DNA of 64,000 nt from Paracentrotus lividus (Eukaryota; Echinodermata; Echinoidea; Camarodonta; Echinidae): positions 330,941 to 394,940 of the forward strand of contig CALNVZ010000041.1 of assembly GCA_940671915.1 (NCBI GenBank). The letters are read 5' to 3'. Positions within the stretch are counted from its first letter, which is position 1. Each line of letters opens with the position of its first letter. This document shows, piece after piece, positions 1-10,983 of this stretch. The notes under the pieces are model-generated. The model was not told the origin of the DNA and searched no databases. It saw only the letters and a list, made by a program, of their open reading frames with translations. The translations under genes and the position numbers were made by a program.

Positions 1-657
1 GAGAAGAGATTGTTCGCAGCAACAATTCAAATTTGTCCCTTTTTTCTGTCCAGGTTAAAATAAACATACAATCATTTGTCAGCTCTGTGTAGATAGAGAT
101 ACAGATGGTAAGAGTTGGAGATAAACAAGATTAAATAGAAATAAAACTTCAGTTAAAACATAAACAAGCAAACCATACAAAAATAAGAACAATAAAGGAT
201 AAAACAAAAAGGCCTATTGGAGGAGAAAACTTGGGCAAGAGAAAAATAATTGTTTGTAATGTTACATTGTATATCTTTGATATTTTTATTGAACAAAATA
301 GAATAAGAAATTAAATGCAAATGCAGACTCATGTGGATTGTGTTGTAACAATTTTAATGTACATGTATGTTGATAACATTGTATGAAATAAGAATAGTCA
401 ATTCACTTTTTACAGATATGTATCAATGTCATCAAAAGGAAAAGAGAATGACAATATTGGTATAACCTAAATGTATAAATTGGCAGCCATATTTACACTT
501 CATAGCACAAGTATTATAACTATTATTCATGAAGAAAGATAGTGAAAACAACTACGTGACTGGTAGGGTGATTTTAATTTTAATTAATTATAAGATGTCA
601 ATGCAGGATAGGAATTTAGAATTTAAGTGACAAGAAATCACATTTAAATTAAATGCT

Positions 658-694
<37 letters not shown>

Positions 695-816
695 GTAATC
701 TTAATGCTCATTGGTCAATTGGGGCAGGGTTTAGATTCGTGCTGGGTGTTGGGTTAAGTCAAGAACTTAAAGAATAGCACCTGTAACTTTCATCTATCAA
801 ATGATACAATAATATA

Positions 817-854
<38 letters not shown>

Positions 855-1643
855 TATAAAGGAATGGTAACATTTGAAATGATCAAGCAAGTTTCTGCAA
901 CAACATGTAAATTTTATGAATATTTGTAGAATCAGCATTTAATTATATCTGGCTTTTGATTTTTTTTTTTGCGTGAAATATCAGCTGAAGTTATTTCAAA
1001 GAAAATAATGAAAATTAGCCAGTCAGCGAGAAGTTTCCATCATGTCATAATAAAAGTCACAATTTTGCTACATATGAACTGGTTTCTGATGAAGTTTTGT
1101 TTCCTCCCGTCATGATAGGCAACTTTTCATATCCTTTTTGAAGTGTTCTTTTAGCATGTTTAGAAAAGATAATTTGAAATAATCATTCTGTTCTCTGACT
1201 ATAAAGAAAGTGTGTTGTAGGGAGAAGGTGGTGATTTTGCCACATTATCAAAATTTTCTATCGCAATTCGTATTACATGTATAAATCTCGAATATAATTT
1301 ATTAGACCAAGCTCTTTCCCCCTTCTTGGACAAGACCCCCATTTACATTTGTAATGAAAGTCAAATACGCACATGACATAATTACTAACGATTGTATGGA
1401 AGTAGAGTCAGTTTGTTTTTATTATTTTTTTTCCACATATATAGCAAAAACACACGCAGTGAAACTCTTATGAAAAACGATTGGTAACAGGTGTCAGTTG
1501 AACCACATAAATGAGTTCAATGGTACCCGAAGCTATTATAATGCAGAATGTAGTCTTTGTGTTAACTGGAGTCTATTGCACGTGCCGATTGGTAAACAAA
1601 GCACGCTGTCAAAATGTGCCGATATCAAAATCAACACAAGAGT
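1..1643. other. Non-coding flank and likely 3' UTR of the BRAT1-like gene
   Basis: No coding region is supported here. The stretch next to the BRAT1 stop codon should hold its 3' UTR on the minus strand. The reverse complement of 1418-1423 reads AATAAA, a possible polyadenylation signal about 220 bases past the stop. Long T runs lie at about 660-690 and 820-853. The rest is AT-rich with no repeat that I recognise. Confidence 0.5.
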
Positions 1644-2875
1644 TTAGTAGCAATCTAAAAGGTTTTCATCTTTTTCATCTGCAGCTGCAAGAATATCCAT
1701 CATGAGTGACACTGGACCCTCCACGTTATCTGCCTCCCTATGCTTTAATTGATAGATCCAATCACTATCAAACAACTGTCCAATCAAATCACACAGAGAT
1801 AATTTCCCAATATTACCATCACTATCATTTATTGAGGTACATGTAGGAGTGTCTGAGTGTGGTGCTGTTGAAGGTGTGTTCGTTTCAGTGATTGAGGTAT
1901 TTAAATGCTGGTTCTGAACGGTTTCATTTGTTGTTTGCTCATTTTGAGAACTATCTTTATTCACACTACAAACAGTATCAACAGTCCTGCCTTCTTGGCA
2001 CGTTTCAGCAGCAAATTTAGTTTTCTCGAAAAGATTGTGAAGTATTATTTTCAAGCTCTGCAGCATTTCACATGCTCTGCGAGCAACACTCACATCTTCA
2101 TCGCGACTCCCCTCAAAGAGTCTAGCCAAGCACCCGGTCCTAGAGAAAAAACTCACAACCTCTTCTGTTTCTTTCCTCTCAAGAATTTGTTCAATTCTTG
2201 TCCTGGCCATAGAACAAGATGAACTGATTGATGATGAGGGACTTGAAAGGTCATATCCTGGAACATAATGATTCAAGAGAAGGTGAAAGAATTCCAGTCC
2301 ACACAGTTTCATTTCCCAGTCAAAGTCACTCATCGCTATGGAAACCGCATCCAGGATCATCTCACCTAAAGACCTACACTCACCTTTCACCTTCTTTGTC
2401 GGTTTCTTATGCTCTTGGGCCTCAGGATCTGGTGGTAGAGCAGAGGATGCTGCTTCAGATGTGCCATTGGATTCTTCTGAGACTGCATCCCGGATCATGT
2501 CACCTACTGTCACAAACCTTTCATCTGTCATCTTGCTCTCAGGGCTTTTGGGTTCTTGGTATTCAGAGCCCGTATCCTGAGCAGGGCCTCCAGGATCTGT
2601 CTCCAGGACAGGGGCAGAACTTGCGTTGACAACACCAGCTTCTCCAGAGTCCTGAGAACTCACTGCATGACTATCAGTACCTTGCTCACTTTGAGGTCTT
2701 GGAATGATGATGATGAATATGTATCACCTCCACCCTTGGAGACAAGGAGGTCAATGCTCTCCTGCAACCATGGTGACTGTTTGACCCAGGTCAAGAGACA
2801 ACCAATGGCAGCTCTTCTTGGGAAGGTTTTGCTATCGGATTTGATGATCTCTGCTATCTTGTCAACAAGCTCTAC
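1644..2875 (-). CDS. BRAT1: Terminal exon of BRAT1-like gene, with acidic Ser/Thr-rich linker
   Basis: The exon opens after a TGCAG acceptor and continues the previous exon in phase 0 (CRITQ then VELVDKIAEII). It first encodes a helical repeat (KTFPRRAAIGCLLTWVKQSP), then a low-complexity linker rich in Ser, Glu and Thr, then a second helical part around IEQILERKETEEVVSFF and READNVEGPVSLMMDILAAA, and ends DENLLDCY. The first about 60 codons are in one frame and the rest in another. The change falls in a GAT/TCA-rich stretch at about 2690-2725, so a tiny intron or an indel in the assembly are both possible. Inside the second frame about 339 codons are open without interruption, which argues against an old pseudogene. 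Confidence 0.75.
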
Positions 2876-4315
2876 CTGCAATTAAAGTTAAAAAAAATAT
2901 TCTAAATAGGAAAGCCACAAAAAAGTGATGGACATTTGTGAATAATTATTTCAGGAGGATGTTGAGTAAATGTGAAATTATACATTTCTTTCTCTTCTTA
3001 TCACTAAATTAATATGAGATGTACCAAAGTGAGAAAACTTGACATGAAATTGATTATTCTAGAAAAGTTATCGAACGCTATATTGCTACAAGGACTAAAG
3101 AACATTCGAAATGTATCATTGCTATCATTTCAGCAAGGGCTTGTTGTTGTTGTTGATATTGGTTTCAACAGAAGTGTATATAGAAGTTAATTAAATAAGA
3201 TGATCTTCTGGGGTTCTCCCTTTACACTTCACCATCAAAAAGGTGTGGTTCAGTTTCAAACCAACTCGACCTCCAATATAAATTACCTGTGTAATACGAC
3301 AGCTGGCCATTACATCTTCCCACAATCCTTTGCAGCTTACAAGGACAGGAAGTGCTTGGAGTGAGCTTGCTCTGACATAGCTCTCACTGTCTTCAAGGCT
3401 CTCCCACTGTCTCCTATGAAGATTGTTCCTCTGCAGCCATCCCTTCACATTATCTGCATCATTGAATCAATGCGAGTAGAGTGAATACAAAATGAGGAGG
3501 AATATACTAAACAACTGCCACAAAATAACAAACCATATTACCAATATGTTCATCACAAAATCATATTACCAATATGTTCATCAATCAATACAATATTTTT
3601 TTCATGATTCTCGAAAGTTTTATGCCACAAAAGTTTTTCGATAGCAATAGCTTGAGATAATTTTTTAGTTTACATGACATACCCTTGGTTGGGTCTTTAT
3701 CATATTAACAAAATTGCGATGTTCAGACATAGACATTCATAGTAACACCATATTATTGAAAGCCTTTACTACACATTTTGGGTTGTTTATTCATCCTTCA
3801 GAACATTATAATAAAACACAAACATGAAAAATCCACAAATCATCAAATAATAATGCCTCCACAAAATTACTGAATCCCACATTCAAAAGTGAAAGATAAA
3901 AAAAAAAAACTTTGAATACCTACCAGATTGTTTATGAAGCAACTATCCAACACAGGCTATAGTCGAGTCTCTGATCTCCCATTCTATGTTGCACATGCGC
4001 TTCTGAAGAGCATACCCAACTTCCATCATTAGAGCATCCCTCTTGGTGTTTTCTATAAAGACAGGGTGCTTACTGGTTTCCATGGCAATGGATACAAGAT
4101 CAGGGACAATGGTCAAGATCTTCAAGATGACCTGCAGCCAGAAAAGAGTTAGAAAAAAAAATTATATGCTTCCTTTTCCGTGATACTTTTGGGGGAAAAA
4201 ATGAACTTGTACATTATACTGGAAGATGATGTAAAAAATTTTAATTCAAAGTTGGATTGAGTTATCTTTCATGGATATAAGAGAGGAACAGACAACCCTG
4301 CAGCAGTAGTGTTGT

Positions 4316-4349
<34 letters not shown>

Positions 4350-7300
4350 GGGGGGTGTTTGTTTGTGTTGTAGGAAGGGGGTGTGTGTAGAAGTAGAACT
4401 AAGAGATGTATGCTCTACCAACACATTCTTAAAAATAAGAGGTCAAAATTTAATTCTCACAAACTTGAAATCAATAAGTACAAAGTAAATGTCAACTTAT
4501 CACAAACAAACCTTATATTCTGCATCAGGGTCTTTTAGAGTTGTGTTGATCAGATCCGCAAACAGCCAGATATCAGCACTCACGCAAGCTCCTAAGGAGA
4601 TACAATGTACAACAATACAAGAATCGTTTTTTTAAAAAGCTGCACCACTTCACCCTCATTGCTCGCACGTATTCCCAAGTTGATTTCTATCCTTCAAGTT
4701 TATGTGAGGTTCTATTTAATAGCTTCTGATCACTCAAACATTGAAAGCTATTGGGTTCTCAGGGACGGGAGGTGACATAAGGGCTTGCCATAGCTCAGTC
4801 GGTAAAGCACCTGTCTAGCAATCAGGAGGTCTCAGGTTCACATCCCGATTGAATCCCATTTTGTTGCTAATTTTTTTCTTTTTTTTTATAGTAAAATAAT
4901 TTGCAAGATATCTCACCATCAAAACAAAAAGAAAGAGACAAAGAAAATGGAATTGCTTTGTATGCTTTCAGTTCAATGCCTGTATTCATTTCCTTAATTT
5001 TCAGGCATTTTGCTGAAATTAAATAACTTTTCCTTCATTTCCAAGTATTCCAGATAGATTGAATCCAGGTATGCTACATATCTCACTAATTATTCATAAA
5101 AAAACACCCCATTTACCAATGTGCAAAATGAGTTTGCTCCTATTTTCATATCTCTGATGCAGTCAACAAATGGAAATCAAGTGTAGAATTTTCACAAATA
5201 TGAACCTATTGCATCAATTCCACTTCTTCTGTTTTGTAAAACATTTAGTGATGTGTAAATACAAATAGATGTACCTTGCCCTTTAAAAAAGGTTGGATAA
5301 TTGTTATTATAAAGAATGAATAAAAAACTGTCTACAAACTTCCTACCTGATAGACTGACTTGTGCTAGATCTAGCAATGATGACACAATCCTCCTTGCGC
5401 CAATCAGAGACTTGTACTCGGCTTTCAAGCCTTTTGATTGGCTGGTTGTCTTACTATTGGGAGTGAATGCATGAAGCAGGACCACATCTATATGGAACAC
5501 AGTGCAAGCAGGCAGACAATGCAGGCAACAATCGTATAAGTGTTTAAAAAAGGTAAAGAAAAATAACGATAACAGACCAATAAACTTTCATCCTCTTCAT
5601 TTCTTCAAACTTACCTTTTTTTTCTAAAAGAAGATTTATGAGCACAGAATATTCATAAAACCACATTTACAATAAAACAGGATATCCAGTGATAAATCCA
5701 CTCATATCATTTATGGGATGATAAAAGCTCATATCTCAAATTACTTCTGGGGGTTTAACCTGTAAATATGTCCTGTCCAAATCCCGGCTTATATTACCCG
5801 AAATGAAACCACAGCAGCATATTAAAGTAAAAGTATACATGTATGTAAACATACATTGGCTGATTTGACACTTCTTACTGGTCAGCCCAGCGACAAGAAA
5901 AACACATCATCATCATCTATCCAATAATGTCATAATCTAGACAAGGACTCATCGTGAAACCAGAGGATCCGCTGTACCCTAGTCATTTATCTACAAGTAG
6001 TTAATTGCTTTCTCAGGATTCAGGTGATACAAACATACAAACAAAAAATTATTTTTGTCATGATGAAAGCGGAGGGGGGGGGGGGAATATTAATAATAAT
6101 ACAGGTTTCTTATAAAGCGCTTTACCTGTCAACACCAAACAATTATAGTATATTATTACCCCGGTAATTGGATTCAATATGATCCTGCACTTTACAGTGC
6201 ACCATCTCCACTCACATAATCTCAATTAGCCTGGGGAAAAAACACACCTTTTTAATGAGTGTTTATCTACAAAGATGCATATTTCAACTTTAGGTTAGCC
6301 ATGAAATACATACATATTTATGCAAATTGTTTTTACATTCCTGCATAACTCTACATACAGCTTTATAAAACAGAACTCTGGTTTATACAGTACCTCTTTG
6401 ACAAGGTCCCCTAGAGCAGACAATGCAGTACAGATGATTGACGGCACCTGTTTTCTGCTGGCCATCTTATCAATGAATTCCTGGAGGACATCTTGGTCTA
6501 ACAACAGATCAGTCTTAAGAGGGCTTCGCTCCATGATTACACAGATTGGACCCAGTATGGCAGAGAGGGAGCTTGTCATTGCGTGTGCTGGATCATCTTT
6601 AGGTCTGTAGAGCAGGTGTTGAAGTAAAGATTGACGTGTCGAGAGCAGTGGTTCGAGGACAACTAGTACCTCCTGGATGATTATCCCCCAGACAACAACC
6701 CACCGTCAAATATATACCCCCTAACTCTACACATAACCATATTTCTGGGGGTAGTTATCCAGGGGGGTAGTTGTCCTCATACAAAGAAAAGTTGTTACTC
6801 AATGTCTCAAAACCAACAATAGTTCAAATAGAATGAATGTCATTCAGGATAATTTCTCTTTTTTTTACATTAATGGCAGGTTCTACAAAACAACATGCCT
6901 TGTGTTCGTCTATTGTACCTGAAGGATCAGATATCAAAATAAACTCTCATATTTCTTAATCTATTTTACACTTTTTGAATCTGTTTTTTAAAATATCAGT
7001 TAGCTACCAATTGTAATAATATATGTTTGTACTAAGTAAACAAAAGAATTGCCATCACTATTTATGAACAAATAAAGGGGGTTGTTGGAAAAGCAAATGG
7101 AAAACTTTACATTCCAAAAGGTGCTAAATCCACTTCTGATGTAAGTTAAAGTCCAAGACCGGACCGAGAAATGAAAACCAAAACTACATGTAAAACGAAA
7201 GCTAATATTTCTTCCTAATACAACAATTCCCAATTTAAGCATTTGTATCTTCCATTTAGAAAGTATTTCATTAAAAAGGTGATCGAACCTCAACCAGGCC

Positions 7301-8441
7301 ATCCCTCCCAAGTACTCGTAAAAGTACCCATATTATATAATGCGGCTGATGACGTCAAAGAAGTTTAAGGGAATGCTGCTGCCAGGCATGATATGGTTTC
7401 GGCTTTAGAAAACACGTTTGTATTGCTATGTCAGATCAAAAGACCTCATGTGTGCTACAATTCTATTGTTCTGACATAGCAATACAAACGTGTTTTCTAA
7501 AGGCGAAACCCAATCATGCCTGGCAGTAGCATTCCCTTAAACTTCTTTGATGTCATCAGCCCCATTATATAATAGGGGTACTTTTACGAGTACTTGGGAG
7601 GGATGGCCTGGTTGAGGTTCGATAATCTTTTTATGAATACTGTTATGAAAATTTGATTTATTTTGGGGGTATTTATGTTATACGCCTACTTAGCTTTCAA
7701 TCGATGTAAGGTTGTATTTACTCCGTCAACGGTGATCACAGTGATCAGGTCAGCACAGTCTGTGTTCAAACAAAATGTAAAATGAAATTCCTAGACATAG
7801 CAATTTTAACAAAATGCACCTTTCCATGCTACTTACCATGGGGTTCTTGCAGAAAATTTGGCAAAGACTTTATTTCACAAGTTTCAAAAGTGGATTTTGC
7901 AACTTTTTAGGATAACTACAGTATGAGTAAACACAATTGGACTGGTAGTCAGTGACTTATTCTCTACCTAGTCGGTGCACAAACGGTCCACAGTTTCCAT
8001 GCTAGATTATGGAGTGGGCATATTTTTACTTTCATAATTCTAAACCCTACTTTGGCAGTTTACCGAAAGGTACTGCCCTAGTTCAACAGAAGGCAGCTAA
8101 AACGGATGTAGTGGGCCCAGTAAAGAATCACGCAGAGTGGACTGCCTTTAGCGAACCATGGTTAAAACTTTTGGTAAGCTGTCAACTCTGCATATAAAGT
8201 GGACCTTCTATAAGTCAAAAAGATTTATGTGGTCCCAAGAGATTTGACTTAGGCTGAGTTACCTGTACTAACCTTAAGAACTTTACCACTCGACTTTGAG
8301 GAAGGATGCTAATTAATGCAAATCTTTACAATGCTGAAGGCGAGATGGATGGCATGTTTGATAAGACCTTTCTTAATAAGCTCATGAGGTAGAGATTCAA
8401 GATCAGACACCAGAGAGGATGTGAATAGTTTGCATTTCTTG
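1644..8441 (-). CDS. BRAT1: BRAT1-like HEAT-repeat protein, partial gene of at least seven exons
   Basis: Exons inferred on the minus strand, 5' to 3': 8330-8441, 6394-6604, 5347-5487, 4512-4591, 3924-4131, 3287-3453 and 1644-2875. Each has AG/GT edges, and phases agree from 5347-5487 onward. The phase between 6394-6604 and 5347-5487 does not match, so an exon may be unseen there. The 5' end of the gene was not found. The protein is helical and HEAT-like. Recognisable stretches include VGYALQKRMCNIEWEIRDS, WEMKLCGLEFFHLLLNHYV and the very end, LLDCY. In the known family BRAT1 binds ATM and BRCA1 and escorts the Integrator nuclease INTS11. Its conserved C-terminal tail sits in the INTS11 active site and a cysteine there contacts the metal, which fits the DCY end seen here. 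Two oddities: an in-frame TAG near 3943 and a frame change near 2690-2720. The name rests on my recognition of the family, not on a search. Confidence 0.75.
4786..4890 (+). repeat. tRNA-derived SINE head
   Basis: The segment has an A-box-like TAGCTCAGTCGG and a B-box-like GGTTCACATCC at tRNA spacing, with an anticodon-arm stem CCTG/CAGG around the loop TCTAGCAAT (AGC in the anticodon position, alanine-like). The acceptor stem does not pair well and the copy sits in an intron of the BRAT1-like gene, followed by a T-rich tail. A SINE fits better than a working tRNA gene. The same loop sequence occurs in the tRNA-like units at the right edge of the window. Confidence 0.7.
6089..6240 (-). repeat. 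LINE 3'-tail-like fragment
   Basis: A run of ATA repeats is followed by TTATAAAGCGCTTTA, resembling the tail seen near 23480-23540 (TTATAAAGCGCCTTTTC) next to LINE coding remains. It is probably a short piece of an old LINE or LINE-mobilised sequence in a BRAT1 intron. The call rests on this resemblance only. Confidence 0.35.
6655..6778. mobile_element. Short MITE in BRAT1 intron
   Basis: The two ends are inverted copies: GAGGACAACTAGTACCTCC at the left and, reversed, GAGGACAACTACCCCCCTGG at the right, both continuing into GGATAAYTAYCCCCCAGA-like sequence. Length 124 bases, no coding capacity. No clear target duplication is visible. It sits just upstream of the acceptor of the exon that ends at 6394. 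Confidence 0.65.
7282..7623. mobile_element. 342-bp near-perfect palindromic MITE
   Basis: The left half from ATCGAACCTCAACCAGGCC is repeated in reverse complement at the right end (GGCCTGGTTGAGGTTCGAT). The pairing runs through most of the element, with a centre near 7445-7455 between two copies of TGACATAGCAATACAAACG-type sequence. Transcribed, it would fold into a hairpin of about 160 bp. There is no coding capacity. An AT dinucleotide at each edge is compatible with a 2-bp target duplication but could equally be part of the palindrome. Confidence 0.75.
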
Positions 8442-8798
8442 CTGTTGAAAAAAAAAATGAAAATAAACCTTTAAAAATTTCAAGTTTACACAGAATCGTT
8501 ACATGTACATGTCTTTGAAATGGGTTCTATATTTACTTTCATTTTGAATTCCCCCTTTTTTTCATTTTATATTATATAAGAATATGGGTGTATGTTTTTG
8601 TTTATAGTATTTCTTGCTTCTCTCTAGAGTTCCCCTGTAGAAATAAAAACTTATTGCTCAACGTGGATTACAATAACTTGCTTATAAATAGTACATAAAT
8701 GTCTTTTTTTTTGTGTGTGTTTTTTTTTTCTTTCTTGTAGAGTTCCCCAAACTTGGATTACTATACAGGCTTTACGATTTCTTGATTATAATACACGC

Positions 8799-9222
8799 GG
8801 TCATATTCAAACGAAGTGCGACATTTAGCTGAAATTTCAATGAGGCGCCGTGACTTTGAAAATGCAAATTGGGATCTGAAAGCAACACAAAGGCTTCTTT
8901 ATAATACAACCTTATTTCATTTTGTGGGCAGTTTCAAGGTAACGGAGTGATATTCAGAAGAAATGTCAGATATGTGCTGAGATGTCAGATGTCAGATGTG
9001 TCAGAAACCCATGTCTCTTTCTTTTGTCGTGTCACTCACGCACAATTTTTCAATCATTATATCCAGGACCAATTGTAAAATTCAAATCCAACTGGTAATG
9101 ACACATGCCATTCCTACATTATACATAATATGGTAGTCGTGATCTGTTCATAACCTACAAGTGCAAAGATATGCACCCTTCTATCAGTCCAAATGTCGTG
9201 TCAATCACGTTTGAATATGACC
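8799..9222. mobile_element. Possible MITE with GGTCATATTCAAACG ends
   Basis: GGTCATATTCAAACG at the left is repeated in reverse complement at the right end, and both ends continue into a CGACATTT-like stretch. About 420 bases with no open frame of note. No target duplication is resolved. Confidence 0.5.
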
Positions 9223-9404
9223 ATGTACATGTAGTACCTATTATATCAGAGGTATATTAACTCTCTCATACAAAAATACTATTATACAGTTATATCAATG
9301 GTTATTTTCGCTGTGGTTTTATTTTCATGAATTTTGGGAGTCAGTCCTTAGAAAAAAAATCAATTTTATAATTTATGGGCAGTTCCAGGTCATCTATTCG
9401 AAAA

Positions 9405-9447
9405 GTCACTGAGCCATGACGAAGCCCGAAACTTTCTTCTCATTTGC

Positions 9448-9496
<49 letters not shown>

Positions 9497-10135
9497 TATC
9501 TTGTGCCCACTGAGGCATGAAACATCGGGATTTTTGTGAAAATAAAATCAAAAGTACTCCCCAAAAAGAACTGCTATATTCAACCAAAGTAAGAATTTTA
9601 ATTTTAGTCCATACGTGAGAAACGGGCTTTTCCAGTATTTCGTGCTCACTGAAGCATGAATTTGTAAATAAATGCCATAGGATCATTGACACATGCCCAA
9701 AGAATATAAACACAACCCCAAACATGTTGTTGAGATTCTTTCTAATGCATTAAATTACTGCAATGCCTTTTTTAAATTCTAAAATGGCCTATTTTTTCGT
9801 TGTTTGATGGGTTCATTCAACCGTGAATGAATGAATATTGGTTGCATACACTTCCAAAACAAGAATTCCCTCAAATTTGATCGATTATACGATGGCAAAG
9901 AAGTAAAAATGGCAGTTTGGGAAATGTTTGCTGTATGATCACTCAACCGAAAAATTTGACGTAAATTTCGTTTCCTTACATTGGGAAGCACGTTTTGCAT
10001 ACGTTCTGACGTGTAAAATGTTTAAAATCTGAAAATGGGTCCGTTATCATTGAATCAAAGTTGCCATTTTAGGCTTGTGAACTTCAAAAAGTGACATTTT
10101 TGCATTCAACCATTGCTCACTGAAGCATGACTTGA
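9405..10135. repeat. Region with four spaced CACTGARGCATGA-like motifs
   Basis: A motif of the form CTCACTGAAGCATGA recurs near 9410, 9508, 9648 and 10111, with small changes. A T run of about 45 bases lies at 9451-9495. No coding region is supported. The segment may be an old tandem or dispersed repeat, but its edges are not visible. Confidence 0.35.
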
Positions 10136-10882
10136 TGATTTTTCCCTAAAATTCGCTCCCATTGTGGCTATTTAAATTCCCTACATCGGCATATAATTTG
10201 GGTTTTTTAAATTCCTCACGGTTAAAAAATGATTGATATCTGAAATAGGGGGAACTTTCTTTTTGTTTTGTGTTTTTATAATATGAATATGTATATGCAC
10301 TGTCAATTTAAGGTGCAATTGCATTGTAGTAAACTAATATTACCCTCCAGACATATTTGATTTCTATTAAGAATTGCGGTTTTGGCATGAGTATAAAAAG
10401 CTTGATATAATTATACTTATTCATCACTGTTCATACCTCATTGGAATTAGTATGCTTTAGTTCGTACAGCACTTCCCACATCACTCAGAAATGATATATT
10501 ATTATTAATTGCAAGAGTCTGGAGTTGCAGGCTACTCGTTCTTTGTAATACCTGTTGTTATGTTTGATTTTGAACGTCAATATCTTGCTTTAGAATGAAA
10601 GAAAGGACTGTTTGACCAAGTTTCTTTTCAATGTGTATTTGTTTATCACCTTCGATATGAAACCAAATACAAAAGTCGTTCCTCCATTCATGCGCCTAAA
10701 ATGATGGTAGATGTGCGTTTACCTTCAAGGTAAATTTCACATTTCTTCACACAGCGCGCTTGTATGAAGCAGGATAAGGACAATCAGTATGTTTTTAAAT
10801 ATTGGTGCATGACAGGCTAGTACAAGAAGTAATATTACTATTAATTACAAAATTAATTAAATAATATTGACTGCCCTTGAGG

Positions 10883-10983
10883 GCAATATGGCATATAGTG
10901 CCTGAACTAGCATAATATTGCCCCGAGTCGAAGACGAGGGCAATATGGTGCTAGTAAGGGCACTATATGCCATATTGCCCGAA
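10883..10983. repeat. Hairpin nested in the left arm of the 2.2-kb element
   Basis: GGGCAATATGGCATATAGTG is followed about 60 bases later by its near reverse complement CACTATATGCCATATTGCCC. The inner part is also partly palindromic (CTAGCATAATATTGCCC against GGGCAATATGGTGCTAG). It belongs to a stretch of about 480 bases (10876-11358) absent from the right arm, so it arrived after the arms formed. Confidence 0.6.

Noticed and set aside
4790-4860. Functional tRNA-Ala gene
   Set aside because: Poor acceptor stem pairing, position in an intron, and a T-rich tail fit a SINE better.
6605-6672. BRAT1 exon extended upstream into the MITE end (exonised MITE)
   Set aside because: The acceptor at 6604 has a strong pyrimidine tract and needs no MITE sequence, so the shorter exon is preferred. 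Kept only as a possibility to test.
9390-9725. 111-codon minus-strand frame with a long lysine run
   Set aside because: The lysines come from the T run at 9451-9495, and the rest has no recognisable protein features.
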